Counted from the stretch's first letter, positions 8,309 through 18,957 are shown. The stretch: DNA of 39,894 nt from Burkholderiales bacterium (GCA_947453625.1 CANGHK010000046.1:1-39894), one strand, 5' to 3'. Translations and numbers: made by a program. Notes: generated by a model not told the origin, from the letters alone.

Positions 8309-9682
8309 ATGCCCAGCCTGCTCCCGCGTTTCCAGCCCCGACCGCTGCTGCGGCGCGCCCGTCCCAGCCTGCTGGCGCTGGCCCTGGCGGTTGCCGGCAG
8401 CGCCCAGGCGCAGAGCTTGTCCGAGCTTTACGACGCCGCACGCGCCTATGACGCCACCTACCAGTCGGCACGCTCGCAGGCCGATTCGACGGTCTTCAGG
8501 GCCGAGCAGAGCCGGGCCCTGAACCGGCCGCAAGTCAATGCCACCGGCACCTGGTCGGAAAGCCGCAGCGACACCCCGTATACCAGCCCCATCAGCACGC
8601 GCAGCAGCGCGCAGTCGGTGGGCGTGACGGCGCAGCAAGCGCTGTTCAACCGCGGCAACGACAAGACCATCGCCCAATCGGAACGGGGCATCGAACTGGC
8701 GCGTTCGCAACTGCTGGCCGCCGAGCAAGACCTGATCGTGCGCGTGGTGCAGGCCTATTTCGATGTGCTGTCGGCGAGCGACGCGCTGGGAACGGTGCGC
8801 ACCAGCAAGAAGGCCATTGCCGAGCAGTTGGCTTCGGCCAAGCGCAATTTCGAGGTCGGCACGGCGACCATCACCGACACCCGCGAGGCGCAGGCGCGTT
8901 ACGACCTGGCCACCGCGCAGGAACTGGCGGCCGACAACGACCTCGCCGTCAAGCGGCTGGCGCTGGCCAGCGTGGTCGGCCGCCCCGGCGTCGAGCCCAA
9001 GCCCCTGGCGGTTCCGGTGGTGCTGCCGCCGCTGCTGCCGGCCGACATCGAGGACTGGGTCGCCCAGGCCGATGGCGCCAGCCCGGTGCTGGCGCAACTG
9101 CGCCTGGCGCGCGAAGTGGCGCGGCTGGAGACCGAAAAAGCCCGCACCGGCCACCTGCCCACGGTGGGTGTCAGTGCATCACTGAGCGACGCCCACACCA
9201 AGATCAGCGGCGAGACCCGGGCTGGCGCGTTCGGGCCCAGTTCGGGCACCGGCCCGGCGCGTTCGCTGGCGCTGCAGGTCAATGTGCCGCTGTTCAGCGG
9301 TTACTCGGTGCAGAACCGCATCAAGGAGACGCTGGCACTCGAGGACAAGGCGCAGACCGACTTGGAAGCCGCCCGGCGCAACACAGCCCAGGCCACCCGC
9401 AGTGCCTTCTTCACCGTGCGTTCGCTGCGTGGCCAGGTGCTGGCGCTGGAGGCCGCCGAGTCGTCGAGCAAACTGGCGCTCGAAGCCACCGAGCTCGGCT
9501 ACAAGGTGGGTGTCCGCGTCAACCTGGACGTGCTGAATGCCCAGACTCAGCTCTACCAGGCCCAGCGCGACCTGGCCAAGGCGCGTTATGACGTGGTCTT
9601 CAACGGCCTCAAGCTGCGCCAGGTCTCCGGCCTGCTGCAGTTGCAGGACGTGACCGCAGTGGACTCTCTGCTCGCTCGCTGA
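8309..9682 (+). CDS. tolC: TolC family outer membrane efflux channel
   Basis: Outer-membrane channel protein of 457 residues. A positively charged N-terminus and hydrophobic core end in AVAGSAQAQS, giving a likely signal peptidase I site after about residue 35. The mature protein begins SLSELYDAARAYDATYQSAR, typical of TolC, and has the two internally repeated long-helix halves (RNFEVGTATITDTREAQARYD and, in the second half, ATELGYKVGVRVNLDVLNAQ). An AAGGA ribosome-binding site precedes the ATG. It is the likely outer-membrane partner for the RND pump upstream or for a type I secretion system. No dedicated TolC lies inside the pump operon, so pairing is inferred from proximity. Confidence 0.93.
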   Translation: MPSLLPRFQPRPLLRRARPSLLALALAVAGSAQAQSLSELYDAARAYDATYQSARSQADSTVFRAEQSRALNRPQVNATGTWSESRSDTPYTSPISTRSSAQSVGVTAQQALFNRGNDKTIAQSERGIELARSQLLAAEQDLIVRVVQAYFDVLSASDALGTVRTSKKAIAEQLASAKRNFEVGTATITDTREAQARYDLATAQELAADNDLAVKRLALASVVGRPGVEPKPLAVPVVLPPLLPADIEDWVAQADGASPVLAQLRLAREVARLETEKARTGHLPTVGVSASLSDAHTKISGETRAGAFGPSSGTGPARSLALQVNVPLFSGYSVQNRIKETLALEDKAQTDLEAARRNTAQATRSAFFTVRSLRGQVLALEAAESSSKLALEATELGYKVGVRVNLDVLNAQTQLYQAQRDLAKARYDVVFNGLKLRQVSGLLQLQDVTAVDSLLAR

Positions 9683-9713
9683 GCCCGCGCCGAGCGAGCG
9701 CCTGCGCGCTCGC
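9671..9713. terminator. overlapping inverted repeats between convergent tolC and waaA
   Basis: An 8-base-pair stem GCGAGCGC / GCGCTCGC with a CTGC loop spans 9694-9713. A competing stem pairs CTCGCTCG at 9671-9678 with CGAGCGAG at 9691-9698, so the two hairpins are mutually exclusive. The second one includes the tolC stop region. No T-run follows on either strand, so an intrinsic terminator is not proven; a bidirectional transcript-end structure is possible. Confidence 0.35.
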
Positions 9714-9787
9714 GAGTGGCGGGCGAAGGCTCTGACCGCCTGCAGGCGGGCAAGTTCTCGAGACCGCGCCAGCAACGAGCGCCGGCC

Positions 9788-11116
9788 TCAATCCGGCATG
9801 ACCTGGCGCCGGCACCGCAGCACCTGGCGCGCCATCGTGGCCGCGGCACCCCGGTGGGTGGCGGCAAAACCCAGGGCGCCTTGCACCCAGCGCTGGCGGT
9901 CGGGGTCGTGCGTCAGCGTCACCGCGGCGGCCACGCCGGCATGGATGTCTGCGACCCGGATCGCCGCCAGGGCCAGCAAGGCCTGTTGCGCGGCCTGGGC
10001 GAAATTGAAGGTGTGCGGTCCCATCACGACCGGACAGCCGCAGGCCGCAGCTTCGATCAGGTTCTGTCCGCCCAGCGGCGCAAAGCTGCCGCCGAGCAAG
10101 GCCACGTCGGCGCAGCCGAAATAGACCGGCATCTCGCCCACCGAGTCGCCCAGCCAGACATCGGCTTGCGCGGCATCGGGCGGCGGCCGCCTGCCCCAGC
10201 CGCTGCGCAGGCGCAGCGTGAAGCCCCGGGCGCGGACCAGCGCTGCCACTTCGTCAAAGCGCTGCGGGTGGCGCGGCACCAGCAGCAACAGCGGCCGAGG
10301 CAGCGGCAGCGCCTGCCAGGCGGCCAGCAGGTCGCCCTCCTCGCCCTCTCGGGTGCTGGCAGCCAGCACGACCGGCCGGTGCAGGGCCTGGCGCCACTGC
10401 AGTCCCAGTGCAGTCAACCCTGGCGGCGGCGTCATGTCGAATTTCAGGTTGCCGCTGACGACCACCTCGGGCGCGCCAGCCATGCGCAGGCGCAGACCAT
10501 CATCGACGGTCTGCGCCAGCACCAGCGCCAGGCGGGCGGCGGCCGGGTGCATCAGCAGCGACAGCCGGGCGCCCTTGGCGGCGCTGCGCTCGCTCAGGCG
10601 CGCATTGGCCATCACGACCGGCACGCCGGCGCGCTCGGCCGCCCGCATCAGCCCGGGCCACAGCTCGGTTTCCATCAACACCCCGACGCTGGGCTGGAAA
10701 TGGCGCAGGAAGCGCCTAGCCGCGCCCGGCGTGTCGAAGGGCAGCCAGACCTGGACGTCGTTCTCGCGCAGCAGCGGACTGCCGGCGGCTCGGCCGGTGG
10801 CCGTGCCATGGGTCAGCAGCATGCGCAAGCCGGGCTGGGCGTCGCGCAATGCATCCAGCAGCGGCGCGGCCGCCCGGGTCTCGCCCAGCGACACCGCATG
10901 CAACCACAGCGCGCCCGGCAGCGGCCGCGGCCCGCGATAGCAGCCCAGGCGTTCGGCCAGGTGGCTGCGGTAACCGCTCTCGGTGGCGCCGCGCCGCCAC
11001 AGCCGCAGCAGGTAGAGCGGCGTGGCCAAGCGCAGCAGCAGGCCGTAGAAGGCCAGCGCAGCGGCCTCCAGCGGTCGCAATCCGCGCTGCAAGCCAGGAC
11101 CCTCCCCGAAGCGCAT
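9788..11116 (-). CDS. waaA: 3-deoxy-D-manno-octulosonic acid (Kdo) transferase
   Basis: Inner-membrane-associated GT30 glycosyltransferase of 442 residues that adds Kdo from CMP-Kdo to lipid IVA, the first core step of lipopolysaccharide synthesis. The N-terminal hydrophobic anchor (LAFYGLLLRLATPLYLLRLWRRG) is followed by LWLHAVSLGETRAA, which carries the conserved Glu of the KdtA active site. The donor-site region contains LLGGSFAPLGGQNLIEAAA and GCPVVMGPHTFNFA, diagnostic for KdtA/WaaA. The product looks complete. It lies 16 bases after the phosphomannomutase gene on the same strand, so an envelope-sugar operon is likely. The bases between this gene and tolC hold only the inverted repeats listed. 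Confidence 0.95.
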   Translation of the reverse strand: MRFGEGPGLQRGLRPLEAAALAFYGLLLRLATPLYLLRLWRRGATESGYRSHLAERLGCYRGPRPLPGALWLHAVSLGETRAAAPLLDALRDAQPGLRMLLTHGTATGRAAGSPLLRENDVQVWLPFDTPGAARRFLRHFQPSVGVLMETELWPGLMRAAERAGVPVVMANARLSERSAAKGARLSLLMHPAAARLALVLAQTVDDGLRLRMAGAPEVVVSGNLKFDMTPPPGLTALGLQWRQALHRPVVLAASTREGEEGDLLAAWQALPLPRPLLLLVPRHPQRFDEVAALVRARGFTLRLRSGWGRRPPPDAAQADVWLGDSVGEMPVYFGCADVALLGGSFAPLGGQNLIEAAACGCPVVMGPHTFNFAQAAQQALLALAAIRVADIHAGVAAAVTLTHDPDRQRWVQGALGFAATHRGAAATMARQVLRCRRQVMPD

Positions 11117-11132
11117 CAGGCGCTTTGCGGGC

Positions 11133-12521
11133 TCAATGCGCGGCCTGGGTCACCTGGGCGTCGGGCTTGACGACCCGCAACGCGGCCATGAAATCCTGCT
11201 CGATGCGGGCCAGCGCCTCGGGCGTCTGGCCCTCGAAGCGCAGCACCAGCACCGGTGTCGTGTTGGAGGCCCGAACCAGTCCGAAACCATCGGGATAGTC
11301 GGCGCGCAAGCCGTCTATGGTGTTGATCACCGCACCCGGGAACTGGGCGCTGGCCTGAAGGGCGGCCACCACCCGCGGCGGCTCGCCCTCGGCGCAGGCG
11401 ACGTTGAGCTCGGGGGTCGAGAACGAGGTCGGCAGGGCGTCGAGAACGGCGCTCGGGTCCGTGCTGCGCGACAGGATTTCCAGCATCCTGGCTGCAGTGT
11501 AGGTGGCGTCGTCGAAGCCATACCAGCGCTCGCCGAAGAAGATATGGCCGCTCATCTCACCCGATATCGGCGCCGCCAATTCCTTCATCTTGGCCTTGAT
11601 CAGCGAGTGCCCAGTCTTGTACATCATCGGCTTGCCGCCGGCCTTCCTGATCACCGGGGCCAGGCGCTGCGAGCACTTGACGTCGAACAGCACGGTCGCA
11701 CCCTTGTTGCGCGAGAGCACGTCGCGCGCCAGCAGCATCAACTGGCGGTCCGGGTAGATGATGTGGCCGGCTTTCGTGACGACGCCGAGGCGGTCGCCAT
11801 CACCGTCGAAGGCCAGGCCGAGTTCGGCCCCGGTGGCATGGACGACCTTGATCAGGTCGGCCAGGTTCTCGGGCTTGCTCGGGTCGGGATGGTGGTTGGG
11901 GAAGTCGCCGTCGACCTGGCTGTAGAGGTCGATCACGTCGCAGCCGAGCGCCCGCAGGATGGCCGGCGCGCTGGCGCCCGGGATGCCGTTGCCGCAGTCG
12001 ACGACGATCTTCATCGGCCGCGCCAGCTTGGCGTCACCGACGATGCGGGCGGTGTATTCCGGCACGATGTCCATCGTCGCCTTGCGACCGCGCTTCTTCG
12101 TGTAGGTCTCGGTCTCGATGCGCTGGCGCAGCTTCTGGATGTCGTCGCCATAGATCGCGCGGCCAGCCAGCACCATCTTGAAGCCGTTGTAGTCCTTGGG
12201 GTTGTGGCTGCCCGTGACCTGTATGCCCGAGTTGCAGCCGTGGGCGCCACGGGTGGCGGCAACGTAGTACAGCATCGGGGTCGTGACGGCGCCGATGTCG
12301 ACGACATCCAGCCCGGTCGAGGCGAGCCCGCGGATCAGCGCGGCCACCAGTTTCGGCCCCGACAGGCGGCCGTCGCGGCCGACTGCGACGGCCTTTTCAC
12401 CGGCTGCAACCGCCTCGCTGCCGAAAGCCCGGCCCAGATGCTCGGCAAAGGTTTCGTCGAAACCGGCGCCGACAACGCCACGGATGTCATAGGCCTTGAA
12501 GGCCGAGGCTTGCACTTGCAT
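11133..12521 (-). CDS. phosphomannomutase/phosphoglucomutase
   Basis: Alpha-D-phosphohexomutase of 462 residues (AlgC/ManB type) that interconverts 1- and 6-phosphates of glucose or mannose and supplies sugar nucleotides for envelope polysaccharides. The four signature sites are visible: the phosphoserine loop TGSHNPKDYNG, the Mg2+ loop DGDGDR, the sugar-binding loop GEMSGHIFF, and the phosphate-binding loop RASNTTPVL near the C-terminus. I chose the ATG at 12521 (MQVQASAFKAYDIRG), which has a GGAAAG sequence upstream; extension upstream would add a non-homologous stretch. It sits directly upstream of waaA. Glucose or mannose preference cannot be decided from sequence alone. Confidence 0.94.
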   Translation of the reverse strand: MQVQASAFKAYDIRGVVGAGFDETFAEHLGRAFGSEAVAAGEKAVAVGRDGRLSGPKLVAALIRGLASTGLDVVDIGAVTTPMLYYVAATRGAHGCNSGIQVTGSHNPKDYNGFKMVLAGRAIYGDDIQKLRQRIETETYTKKRGRKATMDIVPEYTARIVGDAKLARPMKIVVDCGNGIPGASAPAILRALGCDVIDLYSQVDGDFPNHHPDPSKPENLADLIKVVHATGAELGLAFDGDGDRLGVVTKAGHIIYPDRQLMLLARDVLSRNKGATVLFDVKCSQRLAPVIRKAGGKPMMYKTGHSLIKAKMKELAAPISGEMSGHIFFGERWYGFDDATYTAARMLEILSRSTDPSAVLDALPTSFSTPELNVACAEGEPPRVVAALQASAQFPGAVINTIDGLRADYPDGFGLVRASNTTPVLVLRFEGQTPEALARIEQDFMAALRVVKPDAQVTQAAH

Positions 12522-12704
12522 GGAGGGGCTTTCCAGGGTGTGTGGGGTGGCGACGATTCTAAAGACTGACCGCATCGGATCAGCGCCCCGCCATGCCGAT
12601 CACCGGGCATGCTCCACGGCGTTCGTTTGATCGCCCTGATCGGCGCGCCAGCCACAGGTCCGAAAACGGCGAGTCGCCGCACGGGCGGCCCCTATCATCG
12701 ACGC

Positions 12705-14168
12705 ATGCCCTGCCCCGCCGCCCCGCTGGACGACACCGCAGCCTACCGCGCCCTGCAGACCCACGACGCCCGTTTCGACGGCCGCTTGTTCGTCGGCGTC
12801 ACCTCGACCGGCATCTACTGCCGGCCGGTTTGCAGGGTCAAGCCACCGCGGCGCGAGAACTGCCGATTCTTCGCCAGTGCCGCGCTCGCCGAGTCCCGCG
12901 GCTTCCGGCCCTGCCTGCGTTGCCGGCCCGAACTGGCGCCCGGCCTGTCGCTGACCGACTCGTCCGAGGTGCTGGCCGACCAGGCGGCCCGCTGGCTGGC
13001 CCAGGCCGCGCACGAGGGCAGTGATGCGCCGCTGCCGGCGCTGGCCGCTCGGCTCGGCATCACCGACCGCCACCTGCGCCGCATCTTCGCCAAGCGACAT
13101 GGCGTCACGCCGATCGCCTGGCTGACGACCCATCGCCTGCTGCTGGCCAAGCAGTTGCTGACCGACACGGCGTTGCCGGTCACCGACGTCGCGCTGGCGA
13201 TCGGCTTCGGCAGCCTGCGGCGCTTCAACGCCGCCTTTGCTCAACACTACCGACTCAGCCCGAGCGCGCTGCGGCGCGAAGGCGGCGCGCAGCCGGGTGT
13301 CTTGACGCTGTCCTGGCGGCCGCCCTTCGACCTGGACGGTCTGCTGGCCTTCATCGCCCGCCGGGCCTTGCCTGGGCAGGAGGTGGTCGACGGCCTGACG
13401 CTGCGCCGAACCCTCGCCGTCCAGCACCAGGGCCAGACGCTTGCCGGCTGGCTGGCGGCGCGCTTCGTGCCCGAACGCCATCAGTTGCAGCTGACGGTGG
13501 CCCCGGCATTGCGTCCGGTGCTGGGCCCGCTGCTGCAGCGCACCCGCCATGTGTTCGATCTGGATGCCGACCCGGCGCAGATCGACCCGGTGCTGGCCAG
13601 CGTGCCAGGCCCCGCGCGCGCGGGCGTACGGCTGCCCGGCAGCTGGGACAGCTTCGAGACGGCGGTGCGCGTCGTGCTGGGCCAGCAGGTGACGGTAGCG
13701 GCTGCGCGCACGCTGGCGCAGCGACTGGTCGAGCGCTTCGGCTCCCCGGTGGACACGCCGTTTGCCGACCTGAGCCGCCTGTTTCCCAGCGCCGCCGTGC
13801 TGGCCGCGGCCGACCCCGAAGCGATAGGCACGCTGGGCATCGTGCGCCAGCGCGTCAAGGCCTTGCAGGCGCTGGCCACAGCCATGGCCGACGGCCGCCT
13901 GCTGCTGCAGCCCGGTGCCCAGCTGGCCGAGACACTGGACGCCCTGACTGCCCTGCCGGGCGTAGGAGACTGGAGCGCCCAGTTGATCGCGCTGCGCACG
14001 CTGGCCTGGCCCGATGCCTGGCCAGCCAGCGACATCGGCCTGCTCAAGGCCCTGGGCCAGCAAGTCGGCGCCCGCGACGCGGCCGCGGCCCAAGCCCAGG
14101 CCGAGGCCTGGCGGCCCTGGCGCGGCTATGCCGTTTTCAAACTCTGGCTCAGCCTGGAATCCCCATGA
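12705..14168 (+). CDS. bifunctional Ada-like methyl sensor / AlkA-like DNA-3-methyladenine glycosylase
   Basis: A 487-residue fusion for alkylation-damage sensing and repair. Residues 10-80 form the Ada N-terminal domain with the four Zn ligands Cys39, Cys43, Cys70 and Cys73; Cys39 corresponds to the methylphosphotriester acceptor of E. coli Ada. Residues about 105-190 are an AraC-type DNA-binding domain (DRHLRRIFAKRHGVTP and LPVTDVALAIGFGSLRRF). From about 195 it resembles the AlkA N-terminal domain, then an HhH-GPD glycosylase domain with LPGVGDWSAQL and a catalytic Asp near residue 443 (PASDIGLLKAL). ATG at 12705 was chosen because the upstream in-frame extension is non-homologous. Its last bases overlap the ogt start by 4 (ATGA). 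Confidence 0.93.
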   Translation: MPCPAAPLDDTAAYRALQTHDARFDGRLFVGVTSTGIYCRPVCRVKPPRRENCRFFASAALAESRGFRPCLRCRPELAPGLSLTDSSEVLADQAARWLAQAAHEGSDAPLPALAARLGITDRHLRRIFAKRHGVTPIAWLTTHRLLLAKQLLTDTALPVTDVALAIGFGSLRRFNAAFAQHYRLSPSALRREGGAQPGVLTLSWRPPFDLDGLLAFIARRALPGQEVVDGLTLRRTLAVQHQGQTLAGWLAARFVPERHQLQLTVAPALRPVLGPLLQRTRHVFDLDADPAQIDPVLASVPGPARAGVRLPGSWDSFETAVRVVLGQQVTVAAARTLAQRLVERFGSPVDTPFADLSRLFPSAAVLAAADPEAIGTLGIVRQRVKALQALATAMADGRLLLQPGAQLAETLDALTALPGVGDWSAQLIALRTLAWPDAWPASDIGLLKALGQQVGARDAAAAQAQAEAWRPWRGYAVFKLWLSLESP

Positions 14169-14668
14169 CCGTCCATCCGATGATTCAAGCCCAGGCCCGC
14201 CTGGCCACGCCGCTGGGCGAAATGACGGCTGCCGCCACCGCCATGGGGCTTGCCGGCCTGTGGTTCGACGGCCAGTCCCACCACCCCGGGCCGCTGGACG
14301 TGCCGGTGGATCCGCAGCAGCGCTGGCTGCAGGCCGCGGCGGGCGCCCTGGCGGCGTATTTCGATTCGGCCGACGATCCCCTGCAGGGCCTGGTGCTCGA
14401 TCTGCACGGCACGCCGTTCCAGCAAGCCGTGTGGCGGGCCTTGCTGGCGCTGCCGCGCGGCACCACCCGCAGCTATGGCGAGATCGCGGTCGCCGCCGGA
14501 TCGCCGGCCGCAGTGCGTGCCGCTGGCGCGGCAATCGGCCGCAACCCGGTGTCCATCCTCGTGCCTTGCCATCGGGTGCTGGGGCGCGACGGCTCGCTCA
14601 CCGGCTACGCCGGCGGCCTGCCGCGCAAGCAGTCCTTGCTGCGGCTCGAAGGCATCGCCGTCGCCTGA
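14165..14668 (+). CDS. ogt: methylated-DNA--protein-cysteine S-methyltransferase
   Basis: A 167-residue suicide repair protein that removes the methyl group from O6-methylguanine (and O4-methylthymine) onto its own cysteine. The active site is VPCHRVLGRDGSLTGYAGG, with the acceptor Cys at residue 135. The DNA-binding helix-turn-helix lies in GTPFQQAVWRALLALPRGTTRSYGEIA. The start codon overlaps the stop of the Ada-AlkA gene in an ATGA, so translation is probably coupled, and the pair forms one alkylation-response unit with direct reversal plus base excision. Length and motifs are those of an intact single-domain Ogt. Confidence 0.96.
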   Translation: MTVHPMIQAQARLATPLGEMTAAATAMGLAGLWFDGQSHHPGPLDVPVDPQQRWLQAAAGALAAYFDSADDPLQGLVLDLHGTPFQQAVWRALLALPRGTTRSYGEIAVAAGSPAAVRAAGAAIGRNPVSILVPCHRVLGRDGSLTGYAGGLPRKQSLLRLEGIAVA

Positions 14669-14692
14669 GATCGCGAGATCTTGCCGACCTGA

Positions 14693-16196
<1,504 letters not shown>

Positions 16197-16220
16197 AGCT
16201 GCTTCGTCAGCCCAATTTCG

Positions 16221-17393
16221 TCAGCCCAGCGCCAACAGCGCCTGGGCCAGGTCGGCCTGCAGGTCGGCCACCGCCTCGAGGCCGATCGAGAATCTCACCA
16301 GGTGGCCAGGCAGCGCTGTGCGGTCGGCGCGCATCGAGCCCAGGTCATAGGGCACGACCAGGCTGACCGGCCCGCCCCAGGAATAGCCGATCTTGAACAG
16401 CCGCAGCGTGTCGACGAAGGCATCGACCTGGGCCGGCGTGAAAGCGGCGTCCAGCATCACCGAGAACAGGCCCGCCGCGGCGGTGCAGGTGGCGGCCCAA
16501 TGGGCATGGCCGGGTGAGCCTGGCAGCGCGGGGTGCAGCACCTGCGTGACCTGCGGTTGGCGGCCCAGGAACTCGGCCAACGCGCGCGCCGCCGCATCGT
16601 GGGCGTGGTAGCGCAAGGCCATGGTCGGCAGCGAGCGCAGGATGAATTCGGCGTCGTTGGCGGCCACGCCCAGGCCGAGCTGACCGTGCACCTTCAGCAG
16701 GCGCAGGTGCAGCGCCTCGTCGCGGGTGACGACCGACCCCATCAGCACGTCGGCACCGCCCGAAGGGTATTTGGTCAGCGCGTGCATCACGATGTCGGCG
16801 CCCTGGTCGAAACCGCGGAAGGCCAACCCAGCGCCCCAGGTGTTGTCCAGCGCCACCAGCACGCCGCGCGCGCGGGCCGCGGCCACCAGCCCCGCCAGGT
16901 CCGGAAACTCCATCGTCACCGAGCCCGGCGCCTCGACCCAGACCAGCTTGGTGCGATCGCTGATCTTTGCGGCCAGGTCGGCAACGTCCATCGGGTCATA
17001 GAACTGGTGGCTGATGCCCCAGCGCGCCAGCACGGCCGCGGCCATGTCGCTGGACGGAAAGTAGACGTTGTTCGGCAGCAGCAGCTCGTCGCCCTGCCCC
17101 AGCAGCGCGAGGTTGACGTTCATGATCGCCGCCAGCCCGCTGGGCGACAGGATGCAGAAGCGCCCGCCCTCCAGCGTGGCCAACCGCTCTTCGAGCAGGT
17201 AGGTGGTCGGCGTGCCGCGCAGGCCGTAGGTGTAGCCGGTCTTGGCGGTATAGACCCGCGAGCGCAGCGCCGCTGCGTTCGGGAAGATCACCGTCGAGGC
17301 CTTGAAAACGCCCGGTGGCACCGCGTCCCAGGTGGCCGGCGGCTGGTAGGGGTGATGGATCAGGCCGGTAGTCAGGTCATGGGTGTCGGACAT
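16221..17393 (-). CDS. metC: cystathionine beta-lyase-type PLP enzyme
   Basis: Cys/Met-metabolism PLP-dependent enzyme (fold type I) of 390 residues. The PLP-binding lysine is Lys208 in IVMHALTKYPSGGADV. The substrate loop YTYGLRGTPTTYLLEERLATLEGG and the SPSGLAAI segment are typical of the MetC branch. Such enzymes split cystathionine to homocysteine, pyruvate and ammonia, with side activity on cysteine. The Lys motif (TKYPSGG, where many family members have TKYxxGH) resembles proteobacterial MetC, but gamma-synthases and -lyases are close relatives, so substrate assignment is moderate. It lies downstream of rimO on the same strand, separated by about 125 bases with a repeat. Confidence 0.82.
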   Translation of the reverse strand: MSDTHDLTTGLIHHPYQPPATWDAVPPGVFKASTVIFPNAAALRSRVYTAKTGYTYGLRGTPTTYLLEERLATLEGGRFCILSPSGLAAIMNVNLALLGQGDELLLPNNVYFPSSDMAAAVLARWGISHQFYDPMDVADLAAKISDRTKLVWVEAPGSVTMEFPDLAGLVAAARARGVLVALDNTWGAGLAFRGFDQGADIVMHALTKYPSGGADVLMGSVVTRDEALHLRLLKVHGQLGLGVAANDAEFILRSLPTMALRYHAHDAAARALAEFLGRQPQVTQVLHPALPGSPGHAHWAATCTAAAGLFSVMLDAAFTPAQVDAFVDTLRLFKIGYSWGGPVSLVVPYDLGSMRADRTALPGHLVRFSIGLEAVADLQADLAQALLALG

Positions 17394-17474
17394 GGGGCTC
17401 TCGTCAGTCGGGAACAGGTGCGGCGGGCAGCGCGGGCCGGGATCTCAAACCAATGTGGCTTTGCCACTTTGTTT

Positions 17475-17515
17475 GACCCCCAAGGGGGGCGGCCGGCTTT
17501 GTCCGGCCTCGGGGC
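17475..17515. repeat. GC-rich palindromic repeat-like element
   Basis: Between rimO and the lyase gene lies a compact palindromic element: CCCCC-AA-GGGGG at 17477-17488, followed by the hairpin GGCCGG-N6-CCGGCC at 17491-17508. Its appearance resembles the dispersed intergenic palindromes I recall from Burkholderiales genomes. A related block (CCCC-A-GGGGG, then TTGGGGCGGCCCGGC) occurs inside ntrB at 22797-22840. Copy number in the genome cannot be seen from this window. Confidence 0.5.
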
Positions 17516-17517
17516 GA

Positions 17518-18957
17518 TCAGATCGGCTGGCCGATCAGGTCATGGCCTTCGGTGGCGACGATGCGGGCGCGCGTGAACTCGCCCACTTTCAGGGTCTTGC
17601 TGGCCTTCTCGGGCGGCAGCAGCCGAACCAGGCCGTCGATCTCGGGCGCGTCGGCATAGCTGCGGCCGACGCCGCCCTTGCGGCCCAGCGCCGGCGCGCT
17701 GTCGATCAACACCTGCATCGTCGCGCCGACTCGGCGCCGCAGGCGATTGATCGACACCTCCTCGGCCACCGCCATGAAGCGGGCGCGGCGCTCCTCGCGC
17801 AACTCGGTCGGCAGGGCGCCCGCCAGCTCATTGGCCGCCGCGCCCTGCACCGGCGAGTAGGCAAAACAGCCGGCGCGGTCGATCTGCGCCTCGCGTACGA
17901 AATCGAGCAGGTGCTGGAATTCGGCTTCGGTCTCGCCCGGGAAGCCGGCGATGAAGGTCGAGCGGATCACCAGTTCGGGGCAGGCGGCGCGCCACTGCAG
18001 CAGGCGGTCGAGGTTGCGCTCGCCGCTGGCCGGGCGCTTCATCCGGCGCAGCACGTCGGGGTGCGAATGCTGGAAGGGCACGTCCAGGTAAGGCAGGATC
18101 CGGCCGGCGGCCATCAGCGGCAGCAACTCGTCGACATGCGGATAGGGGTAGACATAGTGCAGCCGCACCCAGGCGCCATGCGCGGCGGCCAATTCAGCCA
18201 GCTGCTCGCACAACTCGGTCATCCGGGTCTTGACCGGGCGGCCGTCGAAGAAGCCGGTGCGGTATTTGACGTCGACGCCGTAAGCGCTGGTGTCCTGGCT
18301 GACGACCAGCAACTCCTTGACGCCGTTCTCGAACAGCGCCCTGGCCTCGCCCAGCACATCGCCGACCGGGCGCGAGACCAGGTCGCCGCGCATGCTGGGG
18401 ATGATGCAGAAGGTGCAGCGGTGGTTGCAGCCCTCGCTGATCTTCAGGTAGGCGTAGTGGCGCGGCGTCAGCTTGATGCCGGCCTCGCCGCGGAACTGCG
18501 CGCGCTGCTCGGGCACCAGGTCGACGAAGGGGTCGTGCGGTTTGGGCACATGCAGGTGGACCGCGTCCATCACCTCCTGGGTGGCATGCGGTCCGGTGAC
18601 GGCCAGCACGCTGGGGTGCATCTGGCGCACCAGGTTGCCGCCGCCGTCGCCGGTGCGGGCGCCCAGGCAGCCGGTGACGATGACTTTGCCATTGGCGGCC
18701 AGCGCCTCGCCTATGGTGTCCAGGCTCTCGCGCACCGCGTCGTCGATGAAGCCGCAGGTGTTGACGATCACCAGGTCGGCGCCGGCGAAGGTCTTGCTGG
18801 TCTGGTAGCCCTCGGCGCTGAGCTGGGTCAGGATCAGTTCGGAGTCGGTCAGTGCCTTGGGGCAGCCGAGCGAAACAAAGCCGACTCTGGGCGCGGGTTT
18901 GGTCGCGCTGGGTGGGGTGGGCGGCGTGGCGGCGAGGGGAGAGGAAGGCGCATGCAT
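17518..18957 (-). CDS. rimO: ribosomal protein S12 (aspartate) methylthiotransferase
   Basis: Radical-SAM enzyme of 479 residues that adds a methylthio group to a conserved aspartate of ribosomal protein S12. The UPF0004 domain carries three cluster cysteines ([28 protein letters not shown]). The radical-SAM cluster motif is [15 protein letters not shown], followed by the central TIM-barrel part and a C-terminal TRAM-like domain ending [18 protein letters not shown]. The SLGCPK and CNHRCTFC forms distinguish RimO from MiaB. The first ~23 residues are a Pro/Ala/Thr-rich extension outside the catalytic fold. It is on the same strand as phaR, which lies 75 bases upstream. Confidence 0.95.
   Translation of the reverse strand: MHAPSSPLAATPPTPPSATKPAPRVGFVSLGCPKALTDSELILTQLSAEGYQTSKTFAGADLVIVNTCGFIDDAVRESLDTIGEALAANGKVIVTGCLGARTGDGGGNLVRQMHPSVLAVTGPHATQEVMDAVHLHVPKPHDPFVDLVPEQRAQFRGEAGIKLTPRHYAYLKISEGCNHRCTFCIIPSMRGDLVSRPVGDVLGEARALFENGVKELLVVSQDTSAYGVDVKYRTGFFDGRPVKTRMTELCEQLAELAAAHGAWVRLHYVYPYPHVDELLPLMAAGRILPYLDVPFQHSHPDVLRRMKRPASGERNLDRLLQWRAACPELVIRSTFIAGFPGETEAEFQHLLDFVREAQIDRAGCFAYSPVQGAAANELAGALPTELREERRARFMAVAEEVSINRLRRRVGATMQVLIDSAPALGRKGGVGRSYADAPEIDGLVRLLPPEKASKTLKVGEFTRARIVATEGHDLIGQPI

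Noticed and set aside
12600-14534. A 644-codon minus-strand open frame opposite the Ada-AlkA and ogt genes
   Set aside because: Antisense to clear repair genes, with biased composition and no motif.
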